From: Acinetobacter sp. ANC 4805
GTDB lineage: Bacteria; Pseudomonadota; Gammaproteobacteria; Pseudomonadales; Moraxellaceae
DNA: 64,000 nt
Reading direction: 5' to 3'
NCBI RefSeq assembly: GCF_022549495.1
Contig: NZ_JAKZGD010000009.1
Location: 62,001 to 126,000 of the forward strand
Under the pieces are notes generated by a model, which saw only the letters and a list, made by a program, of their open reading frames with translations, did no database searches and was not told the origin of the DNA. How positions within the stretch are numbered: position 1 is the stretch's first letter; each line of letters begins with the position of its first letter. Below are positions 56,795 through 64,000 of the stretch, piece by piece. Both the position numbers and the translations under genes were made by a program.

Positions 56795-58090
56795 ATGGAA
56801 CAAGAATACCCAGATATAAAGATAATTGAATTTAGGTCTACGACAGAAGAAATGGCACTTCGACTTGAACCTCATGCTTTGATTGTAGGATCAAGTTTAG
56901 CTGAACGGGAAGAATCATCATCTAATGATGATACTGAAGAATATCTATCAGGACAGATAGATGAAGTTAATGAAGCTAATCAATTTTTATATGACTGTTA
57001 CCCTGAAATAGATGATCATGAAGAATTCTCAAAACATCATACAATCAGCTTATTTAAGAAGAAACCATGGAATCCTGCAATGAGCGTTTGCAGTCATGCG
57101 ATTCGCTTATGTCACGAAGTAAATCTACAGAAAGCTACCTACCTATATCAAAAAGATAAGCCTAAATCAGGAAGCTTATTCAATGATCAATGGATGCTTA
57201 TATATCCTCCAATACTGGAACTAATCCGAAACTTTCTAGTTAATTCAAAACAAATAAAGTCACCGATAGCATATCGATGTGAGCAATATGATGCTGTATT
57301 GGCGGCTTTTAATAAGGTATTGAGACCATATCAAGATTGTATTTATGACTTAATTGCATATCCATATGACCAATTGAATGAAATTGATGCCAATGGTGTA
57401 CCTACAGGTCAGAAAATCTCTGTCGCGATGCTCATTAATTTCTTTATTAAAACGCTATTTGAATATTTACGCTCTCCAAAATATGTACAGCGTGTGAATG
57501 ATCGTCGAAAGGTAGCGAGGCGGCGTGAAAAAAAAGTACTCCAATATATCAATAAACTTCGTAAACATTACTCACGTTTAATTGGTGTACGTGTTGACTT
57601 GTATGTACCCGACGACAAGAAAAATTTTACGCCTAAAGAAATCGTGAGTAATTTCCATACTTTAATGCAGAAACTGCGTCGTAGAGAGTCTGTACATTTA
57701 GCAGGCTACGTCACGAAGCTGGAATATGGCGTAGATCAGGCCTTACACATCCACTGTTTTTTCTTTTTCAATGGTAGTCATCACCGTGAAGACATTAGCT
57801 TAGGTCGGATGATTGGCGAGATGTGGGATCAACAAATTGATGGGAATCATAGCTATTTTAACTGTAATACCAGCAAGAATCGTAAGAAGTACAAATACGA
57901 TGCCTTGGGTGTGATCAGCCGTGATGATCAAGCCAAATACGACAATATTGCAAAAGTTATTCACTACTTTGCCAAGTTTGAACAGTACGTATTACATAGC
58001 AACTTAGAACGAGTCAAAACACTCAACACTGGCATCTTGCCTCATCACCGTAAAGAAATAGGTCGCCCAAACCTAACTCAACATTATTAA
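56795..58090 (+). CDS. Inovirus Gp2-type / YagK-YfjJ HUH replication protein
   Basis: 431 residues. The C-terminal half has the family order R-L-I-G-V-R-V-D-L-Y, L-A-G-Y-V-T-K-L-E-Y-G, L-H-I-H-C-F-F-F-F (HUH site, His 318 and 320), then I-G-E-M-W-D and a Tyr-containing H-Y-F-A-K-F-E-Q-Y helix as possible nucleophile. Such proteins initiate rolling-circle-like replication in filamentous phages and P4-like islands. The N-terminal 140 residues are acidic and not recognised. Followed 31 bp later by a co-directional unknown gene. Confidence 0.75.
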   Translation: MEQEYPDIKIIEFRSTTEEMALRLEPHALIVGSSLAEREESSSNDDTEEYLSGQIDEVNEANQFLYDCYPEIDDHEEFSKHHTISLFKKKPWNPAMSVCSHAIRLCHEVNLQKATYLYQKDKPKSGSLFNDQWMLIYPPILELIRNFLVNSKQIKSPIAYRCEQYDAVLAAFNKVLRPYQDCIYDLIAYPYDQLNEIDANGVPTGQKISVAMLINFFIKTLFEYLRSPKYVQRVNDRRKVARRREKKVLQYINKLRKHYSRLIGVRVDLYVPDDKKNFTPKEIVSNFHTLMQKLRRRESVHLAGYVTKLEYGVDQALHIHCFFFFNGSHHREDISLGRMIGEMWDQQIDGNHSYFNCNTSKNRKKYKYDALGVISRDDQAKYDNIAKVIHYFAKFEQYVLHSNLERVKTLNTGILPHHRKEIGRPNLTQHY

Positions 58091-58121
58091 TCCATTTAAC
58101 CGAATTACAGAGTATTCCCAA

Positions 58122-59129
58122 ATGAACCAAGTTTTTGTACAAAATACACAACCTAATTTTTTTAACATGGTACAAACACCACCCCATGTATATCCGAATG
58201 GAAGTGTTGGCTTTCCTACAAATGGCACAATGGTCAGACCTATTTATGGAGATCCAATGTTTAATCAAATCGCATTCGGTTTGATCAATGCTACGAAACT
58301 GTTAGAACAAGATAAAATTAAGGTGCTTCCTAAAGCTACGCCAACTATACCTTATCCGCAGATGAATCAATTATGTGTTTGGATTCTAGATCAAGTAAAA
58401 AATTTTGCTCATTTTATCGACCTTTTTCAAGGCTTTGAAGCTCACCCTCACTTAAAAGTCTTTCATCAGTTTGCAGTTCAAAATATTGGTTTGGTGACTT
58501 CCCCCCAACCCATTCCTATCACTATATTTCAAAATAACTTCAATCGTTTTCGTGGTGAACTATACGTTGCCAAAGCTAAGCTTCACGCCAATAAATATGA
58601 AGCGCAAGTGCAAAAACTTCGTAATGAACAAAAAACTGTTTTCCGACGTGTAATGCAAACACAAGACCAAGCTAATTGTATTTTCCTAGAGCTACCTTTG
58701 ATTGCACAAACTGATCCACCTCATTATGAGACTCAGGAAGATGCGGAGAAAATATCTGTAAAAGTGTTAAAGCAATACTTCCAGTGGTTACATAAAGCTG
58801 GGCAACTCACAGAGAAACTTTATGATATTCAATGGCGCATCGTCAAAGGTCTTGATCAAGGGCTAACTGCACAGGCATTTGTTTACATCATTGGGAATGA
58901 AGAAAACTATATGCCCTTACTCAAAGAACAATGGGAATGGGTCTGCCATGATTATCAACTTCAAGGTATTTTTCCAGAGCCTAAGCACACCCATTGCTAC
59001 GATGGACAAGGTATCGTCCAAAAAGCATGGTTACAACTTATCGAACGAGTCCATGAGCCACTTGGTTTTTATCGCTATAAAGGCAATGGTATTACTTATG
59101 CATGGAAAACCTACACAGGTAATGTATAG
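58122..59129 (+). CDS. Hypothetical protein partnered with the HUH gene
   Basis: 335 residues, not recognised; soluble, helical, with a Pro-rich N-terminus. It lies 31 bp after the HUH gene and is probably co-transcribed. A decayed copy of its last third is found at 62178-62315 on the other side of the nuclease/NTPase gene, so the pair has been duplicated and lost once at this site. Confidence 0.7.
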   Translation: MNQVFVQNTQPNFFNMVQTPPHVYPNGSVGFPTNGTMVRPIYGDPMFNQIAFGLINATKLLEQDKIKVLPKATPTIPYPQMNQLCVWILDQVKNFAHFIDLFQGFEAHPHLKVFHQFAVQNIGLVTSPQPIPITIFQNNFNRFRGELYVAKAKLHANKYEAQVQKLRNEQKTVFRRVMQTQDQANCIFLELPLIAQTDPPHYETQEDAEKISVKVLKQYFQWLHKAGQLTEKLYDIQWRIVKGLDQGLTAQAFVYIIGNEENYMPLLKEQWEWVCHDYQLQGIFPEPKHTHCYDGQGIVQKAWLQLIERVHEPLGFYRYKGNGITYAWKTYTGNV

Positions 59130-59157
59130 TAAATAAAGCTAAAAATAGATATAAAAA

Positions 59158-59190
59158 AATAGCCTTAAGTTAAGGCTATTTTTATTTTTC
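59158..59190 (+). terminator. Terminator after the HUH operon
   Basis: AATAGCCTTA-AGT-TAAGGCTATT followed by TTTATTTTT, 30 bp after the stop codon. Confidence 0.85.
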
Positions 59191-59365
59191 ACAGATTGTA
59201 ACTTTGATGCTATAACTTATTAAATTTTTCCATTATGGACTTAAGATGAACTTCACTAAAAGTTCCTCAAAAGAAGGAAGTCCTAGAAATAAAAAGAAAT
59301 TTATGAATAAAAATTAAAAAGTTGAACGAAACTGATGTTCTCAATTTCCTTGTTATTCAAAATTC

Positions 59366-62089
59366 CTATTCATTTTTCATCTCATAGGCTTTAATCCATT
59401 TAGCCCAGCTATTTAGCTTATTACCTGAATGCTGCGTTGTAACATCTGTCCATTTCAGATCATATTTTTCTTTCAAAAGAATGCCTAAATTCTGCCCTGA
59501 TAATTTATCAGTTGAATACAAATCTTTTATTTCCAATATAGCTTGTATACTAAATTCTGAACTAGCCTTAGCATAAAGAATTGAATCAAAATCATCGATC
59601 TCCATCACCCGATCATTGTCTACTAACTCAAACTTTCTCAAAATCTCTACTGTTTTATTTGTCTTACTATCATTCGGTAACTGTTGAAGACTTTTACCTA
59701 CTATTTCACTATAAATTGAAATAAACAATTGAGGTGAAATTCTAGGAACAAAGAAATTAGAAGTACGTCTTCTATTCATAACGGAAGTTTTTGAACTGCC
59801 TAGATCTCGGTAAATCCATGTATTTGGCTCTGTTGTTGGTTGTAAAAAACCCGTTAATTCTAACCAACGGATAAGCCTAATAGCATATAATCGCCAAGTT
59901 TTATCAGCGTACTTATTCTCTGAATATGTTTCTTTCATTAAATCAATAATACTAGTAATTGTTAAAAAAGTTCCGCTAGGTAAATCTTTCAAATGTAAGG
60001 TAATAATATGTTTTTTAAATTTTTCTCTAATTATATTCAGTAGATTTTCTTGAGTATTTCCATCCTCTAATAAATCTTCAGATAGAACATATTGAGAGTT
60101 TTCTCGTGTAGCTAATCCAAAAAGTAAAATATCAGTCCCAACATTTTGAATTGTACCTTCAGAAAAGTTTGTCTTTTCTTGTAAAGAATGGATAGTTACA
60201 GGTGACTTAGATAAATATTTCACAACATTCCAAATTGTTGAAAAATCATGTGATGGTAAATATCTAAGAGCGATAATTGGAACATTTCCTGTCAGAACAA
60301 ATTCTCGGAAAATATCCCAATAGAGATTTAGCCTATTGCCACTTTTAACAATTAATCTTTTATGTAATAAACTTTGAACTATCTCATCAGTACAAATTTC
60401 AATAGTTTCTATCAAGTCTACAGGTGCCTTTGTTGCAACAAATCTTAGTGCTTTTTGTTCAGATATACTTAGTTCACTTAAATCATCCGAAAATAAACTA
60501 GCGATATCTAATTTATTTTCTAACAAATCTTCCTGTTTAGCACCTTGTTCTAATTTGTCATATAAATGGATGCATAATTTTTTTAAGAGCCACGGATAAC
60601 CTTGACTTGATACTGTTAAATTATGTTTCAAATCACCATCTAATTTTTGACCAATCACATCCTCAAACTTACTAATTACAGTATGAGATTCTCTATCTGA
60701 GAATGGGCTTAATTTCCTTACCATACGGTATTCGGAAAGTTTATGCCAGAAAAAATATGCAGGATTTTCCGTATGTGTAGTACTATCTGTCTTCCATGCA
60801 AAGCCAATACAAAAATTAAATTGTAAACTAGTAGCATCCATTAACATATTGGAAGTATTAGTAAATAGATCAGATAGATCTGGTTTACTAAACAATTCTT
60901 CAAACTGATCAAATACTAAGACTATTATTTGATTAGCCTTATCCACACTTTCTAAATATTCAGTAATCGACTCCGAATCTAACGGATGACTAGCATTTGT
61001 AATCAAAATATTAATTTCAGGATCACCAAATCCCTTTTTTTGAGCATTCTTTAACGTTTTAAGCAATGCAGCATAAATATATTCTGATGATTTAGCAGCT
61101 CGAACATCTACAGCACATATATAAACTTTGTGTTTTTGATGTCTATTTTCTGCTTTCTCAAGCAATTTTATGATTAATGAGCTTTTGCCTAACCCTGAAT
61201 TTCCTGTAATAGCAAAACAACGTCTAGTTGTTTCCTTTTCTTTAATTTTTTTAAAAAAATCAAAGATATCATTAATATCTTTAGTTCTCCCTACAAAGTC
61301 TTCAGGTCTAGCAGGACGATAGTCGTTCCAATCATCACCTTTTTGGACTTCAACAACTTCAATTAGGCTCTCTTCTAAACTTAACTTTTTCTCCTTCTTT
61401 GTAAATAATATTATTTTCGAGAAATCTAATTTTGATAAGTTTGAGTCCGTCGAAGCAATATTATCTAAAAGAGCTTGGTCATCAACTAAACTTAAGGATT
61501 TAGCATGATAGCAAACTACTTTAGAAGGCATTCCTCCCTCCAGAATTGCAACAGCCCAGAACTTACCATAAGGTGTGATTAGTAAACTCCATTCTCCTAT
61601 ATTCTCTTCAGGCAAATATTGTATTAATTGTGCTTGAGGAGGAGGATTTATAATTTTTGAAGCCAATAGAGAATCAATAATTTTTCTAGGTGTATAAATG
61701 ACTAACTTTCCAGCTAAGCCTTTTGATGCTAATTCATCCTCAATCCCTTTAGCTTCTTTACCCAATTCACTAGTACTAATTAACCAACCTTCTGAATATC
61801 CTTGTAAGACGATAGTACCCATTAGTTGCCTAATAATAGGAGCATCAATTTTCCCGTCTCGATAAGCTTTACATTCAACATAGATTGTTCTGTCCGCAAC
61901 ATTATGTTTACATAGCAAATCTAACTCCATTCCAGTCTTTTTAACTTCTTCTTCTACTTTGAAGTTTTGAATCTCAAGCATTTCTCTACTTAAAGTTTCT
62001 AGTAAATCCCCTCTCTCTTTAGTTGTGGCAGAACTTGGCACACAAATTTCAATTTTCATCAAGAAATCTCTAATAGTATTTTTAAACAA
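59366..62089 (-). CDS. Mrr-like nuclease / STAND-type NTPase fusion, candidate defence protein
   Basis: 907 residues (an ATG at 62056 gives 896). Residues 20-140 form a PD-(D/E)xK nuclease: G-M-E-L-D-L-L (E55, D57), V-E-C-K-A-Y (E72, K74). Residues 265-410 form an AAA/STAND NTPase: V-G-R at 266, Walker A G-N-S-G-L-G-K-S-S (296-304), Walker B L-V-F-D-Q-F-E-E-L-F. The remainder has helical and winged-helix-like parts without recognisable TPR repeats. It resembles antiphage NTPases with nuclease effectors, but is shorter than Avs proteins and lacks their repeat sensor. Single gene at the tRNA end of the island, a common place for defence cargo. Confidence 0.72.
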   Translation of the reverse strand: MFKNTIRDFLMKIEICVPSSATTKERGDLLETLSREMLEIQNFKVEEEVKKTGMELDLLCKHNVADRTIYVECKAYRDGKIDAPIIRQLMGTIVLQGYSEGWLISTSELGKEAKGIEDELASKGLAGKLVIYTPRKIIDSLLASKIINPPPQAQLIQYLPEENIGEWSLLITPYGKFWAVAILEGGMPSKVVCYHAKSLSLVDDQALLDNIASTDSNLSKLDFSKIILFTKKEKKLSLEESLIEVVEVQKGDDWNDYRPARPEDFVGRTKDINDIFDFFKKIKEKETTRRCFAITGNSGLGKSSLIIKLLEKAENRHQKHKVYICAVDVRAAKSSEYIYAALLKTLKNAQKKGFGDPEINILITNASHPLDSESITEYLESVDKANQIIVLVFDQFEELFSKPDLSDLFTNTSNMLMDATSLQFNFCIGFAWKTDSTTHTENPAYFFWHKLSEYRMVRKLSPFSDRESHTVISKFEDVIGQKLDGDLKHNLTVSSQGYPWLLKKLCIHLYDKLEQGAKQEDLLENKLDIASLFSDDLSELSISEQKALRFVATKAPVDLIETIEICTDEIVQSLLHKRLIVKSGNRLNLYWDIFREFVLTGNVPIIALRYLPSHDFSTIWNVVKYLSKSPVTIHSLQEKTNFSEGTIQNVGTDILLFGLATRENSQYVLSEDLLEDGNTQENLLNIIREKFKKHIITLHLKDLPSGTFLTITSIIDLMKETYSENKYADKTWRLYAIRLIRWLELTGFLQPTTEPNTWIYRDLGSSKTSVMNRRRTSNFFVPRISPQLFISIYSEIVGKSLQQLPNDSKTNKTVEILRKFELVDNDRVMEIDDFDSILYAKASSEFSIQAILEIKDLYSTDKLSGQNLGILLKEKYDLKWTDVTTQHSGNKLNSWAKWIKAYEMKNE

Positions 62090-62177
62090 TTGAATTAAGT
62101 ATAAAAAAAAAATCCTCTAATGTCTAAATTACGATCAATTTTTCTTTTAACTATTACGTAAAGAACAATCGGTAAAC

Positions 62178-62315
62178 AGATGCTTGGATTATCAACTTCA
62201 AGGTGTTTTTTCCTGAACCTCGGCACATCAATTGCTTTAATTAGGTATCGTTCAAAAACATAGTTACAACTTATTAAACGAGTTAATGAGCCACTTGGTT
62301 TTTTATCGTTATAAG
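62178..62315 (+). pseudogene. Decayed 3' copy of the 58122-59129 gene
   Basis: Aligns with about 58944-59083 (for example GATTATCAACTTCAAGGT, AGTTACAACTTAT, GAGCCACTTGGTTTTTATCG-like words) with indels and stops. It is a remnant of a duplicate gene or of a second, related element. Confidence 0.8.
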
Positions 62316-62521
62316 CTCACTGTATGTGAAAAAAATACTCAAGTAATGTTCACAACCTATAGCCTTTTTATTGTCATCTAAGGGTTCATTCGTGAGCCTT
62401 TTTATATTTTAAAAATATCTTTTCAAAGCCAAAATTGAGTTTAGAATTATTTAATATTTTTGTACTGATTTCTTATTCAGTCCAAGATCATCCCATCTCT
62501 GCTTTTTACATTCAATATTTG

Positions 62522-62545
62522 ATGAGGGGTAGGTTGAGGGGTAAA
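62522..62545 (+). repeat. Integrase leader repeat, right copy
   Basis: Exact copy of the 24 bp at 30556-30579 that precede the integrase gene, but here no integrase follows; the tRNA terminator and tRNA-Ser come directly after. It is probably a scar from a related element in tandem at the same att site. Confidence 0.65.
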
Positions 62546-62562
62546 ATCATAGATAAAAAATA

Positions 62563-62585
62563 AGCCCTTGTAAAAACAAGGGCTT
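62563..62585 (-). terminator. tRNA-Ser terminator
   Basis: AAGCCCTTG-TAAAA-CAAGGGCTT, downstream of the leftward tRNA-Ser gene. A variant (AAGCTCTTG.../CAAGAGCTT, compensatory change) is at 30390-30412 beside the left att copy. Confidence 0.85.
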
Positions 62586-62593
62586 AATTCAAA

Positions 62594-62610
62594 ATTTGGC
62601 GGAAGCGGTG
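62594..62610. repeat. Right attachment core of the tRNA-Ser island
   Basis: 17 bp identical to 30421-30437, overlapping the CCA and 3' acceptor/T-arm side of the tRNA. Marks the island right end. Confidence 0.88.
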
Positions 62611-62686
62611 AGATTCGAACTCACGGAGGACTCACACCCTCGTCGGTTTTCAAGACCGGTGCATTAAACCGCTCTGCCACGCTTCC
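62597..62686 (-). tRNA. tRNA-Ser(UGA)
   Basis: 90-nt class II tRNA on the minus strand with long variable arm, encoded CCA (62597-62599), acceptor GGAAGCG/CGCTTCC and anticodon loop CTTGAAA giving anticodon TGA. Intact target of the island integrase. Confidence 0.95.
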
Positions 62687-62772
62687 ATGTGCGTAAGAAT
62701 ACAAAGCTTGCTCTCTTTATTCAAGAGAAATTTAACTGCAATGTATTCAAATGCATAATGTTTCATCAATTA

Positions 62773-64000
62773 TTAGAGTTTAGCGGCTAATTCAGCACCT
62801 TCACGGATTGCACGTTTCGCATCTAACTCAGCAGCGAGCTTCGCACCACCAATAATATGATAGTTAGCTAAAGTATTTTCACCATCTTTAGGCATTAAAT
62901 CTTTTACAGATTCTTGCCCAGCGCACACGACAATTGTGTCTACACGCAATAACTGATCATGACCATTATGCTCAACCCATAATCCTTCATCAGTCACAGC
63001 TTTATACTGCAAACCACGAAGCATACGAACCGCATGCTTTTTCAATTGCGCGCGGTGTACCCAACCTGATGTCTTACCCAAACCAATACCTAGTGGTGTG
63101 GTTTTGCGTTGTAATAAATAGATCTGGCGAATTGGCATTTCCACTTCTGGGCGTTGCATCCCACCTTCAGAGATATAGTTAGGATCTGGATCAACACCCC
63201 ATTCACGCTGCCAGTCTGCTAAAGGTTGTGGCTGAGGTTGATGCGGTGGTTTCAATAAAAACTCAGACACATCAAAACCGATACCACCCGCGCCAATTAC
63301 AGCAACCTTTTGTCCAACTTCAGCGCCACGTAACACTTCAGCATAAGATAATACTTGTGGTGCAGTACTGCCCTGAATTTTTAATGCACGAGGGACGACA
63401 CCTGTAGCCACAATAACCTCATCAAAACCTTCACGCTCAAGCTGTTCACGGCTTACACGCGTATTCAAACGCAAATCGACGCCAGTCTGTTTAATTTGCA
63501 CTTTAAAATAACGAATAGTTTCATGGAATTCTTCTTTCCCAGGAACGACCTTCGCTAAATTAAACTGACCACCAACATCATTACTTGCTTCAAATAAAGT
63601 GACGGCGTGACCACGGCTTGCAGCAACTGTTGCAGCTGACATTCCAGCAACACCACCACCAACTACAGCAATACGTTTAGGTTTTTTAGTTTTGATATAA
63701 ACCAATTCTGTTTCAAATGCTGCACGTGGGTTTACAAGACAGGTTGCACGTTGATTCTTAAAACTATGATCCAAACATGCTTGGTTACATGCGATACACG
63801 TATTAATTTCATCTACACGATTGGTTGCAGTTTTATTGACCCAATATGGATCAGCTAAAAGTGGACGAGCCATTTGCACCATATCGGCCTTACCAGAAGC
63901 AATAATCTCTTCGGCAACATCTGGCATATTGATACGGTTTGAGGCAATCACAGGAATAGAAACATGCTGCTTTACAAACGCGGTATAGTCCGCAAATGCA
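62773..64000 (-). CDS. fadH: 2,4-dienoyl-CoA reductase FadH (5' end outside window)
   Basis: Reading frame open to the window edge, about 408 residues of the C-terminal part visible (the frame continues upstream as D-Y-T-A-F-V-K-Q-H-V-S-I-P, so the GTG at 63951 is not the start). The end of the TIM barrel is followed by the Fe-S cluster motif C-I-A-C-N-Q-A-C...C-L-V-N-P and an FAD/NAD(P) domain with G-G-G-V-A-G-M-S-A-A and I-G-A-G-G-I-G-F-D-V. It reduces 2,4-dienoyl-CoA in unsaturated fatty acid oxidation. Core gene flanking the island. Confidence 0.9.
   Translation of the reverse strand, partial: AFADYTAFVKQHVSIPVIASNRINMPDVAEEIIASGKADMVQMARPLLADPYWVNKTATNRVDEINTCIACNQACLDHSFKNQRATCLVNPRAAFETELVYIKTKKPKRIAVVGGGVAGMSAATVAASRGHAVTLFEASNDVGGQFNLAKVVPGKEEFHETIRYFKVQIKQTGVDLRLNTRVSREQLEREGFDEVIVATGVVPRALKIQGSTAPQVLSYAEVLRGAEVGQKVAVIGAGGIGFDVSEFLLKPPHQPQPQPLADWQREWGVDPDPNYISEGGMQRPEVEMPIRQIYLLQRKTTPLGIGLGKTSGWVHRAQLKKHAVRMLRGLQYKAVTDEGLWVEHNGHDQLLRVDTIVVCAGQESVKDLMPKDGENTLANYHIIGGAKLAAELDAKRAIREGAELAAKL

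Overview
The window looks like an Acinetobacter chromosome: low GC, an efp/epmB pair, a CstA/YbdD pair, a TgpA-DUF58-MoxR cluster, zinc-binding L31, a FadH-type dienoyl-CoA reductase and Acinetobacter-style CusABC/CopAB copper genes. Core chromosome is interrupted by two islands, each inserted at the 3' end of a tRNA gene.

Layout. (1) About 1-6593: the right part of an element integrated in tRNA-Val(GAC). It carries its integrase next to the tRNA, a small HTH protein, a MobA/MobL-type relaxase with a strongly palindromic upstream region (candidate oriT), a winged-helix replication-like protein and an orphan MbcA/ParS/Xre-type antitoxin. The left end is outside the window. (2) 6594-30421: core chromosome with tRNA-Val, tgpA-like/DUF58/moxR, cstA-ybdD, efp, epmB, a PilZ protein plus a FimX-like degenerate EAL protein, rpmE and a czcICBA-type efflux operon. 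Then comes a decaying accessory patch (26.4-29.7 kb) with two frameshifted genes, a paralogue stump and a truncated IS5-family element. (3) 30422-62610: a 32-kb island bounded by a 17-bp direct repeat of the tRNA-Ser(UGA) 3' end. It is composite: a P4-type integrase; a copper module (CusF, CusABC, CopA/CopB, small Met/His-rich proteins, CusRS, P-type ATPase, CopC/CopD); a plasmid/phage-like module (Cys-rich metal-binding-type protein, YqaJ nuclease, DUF932, zinc-ribbon protein); an operon of very small secreted or membrane proteins; an AlpA regulator with a Gp2-type HUH replication protein; and a 907-residue Mrr-like nuclease/NTPase fusion that looks like a defence gene. (4) tRNA-Ser and the start of fadH close the window.

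Main discovery. Both islands carry the same kind of RNA control locus. A sigma70-like promoter is followed by two small hairpins, then a three-way-junction RNA, a fourth hairpin, and a Shine-Dalgarno. In each locus the junction RNA contains two antisense words (a' in the third-stem loop, b' in the junction linker). Both are perfectly complementary to a target pair b...a upstream and to a second target pair b...a downstream, the last one covering the ribosome-binding site of the next ORF. The helices and all target words differ between the two loci while complementarity is retained. The arrangement matches what I know of the C4 antisense RNA of phages P1/P7 and the CI immunity RNA of satellite P4. 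A third copy of the promoter-proximal part, with a compensatory base-pair change, points out of the left edge of the window.

How the parts work together. The copper module covers the periplasm (CopA, CopB, CopC, CusF), inner-membrane export (P-type ATPase, CusABC) and sensing (CusRS). Two identical-format 16-bp boxes lie in the two divergent promoter regions. The island backbone looks like a P4-like or plasmid-like satellite whose gene expression is held down by C4-type RNA.
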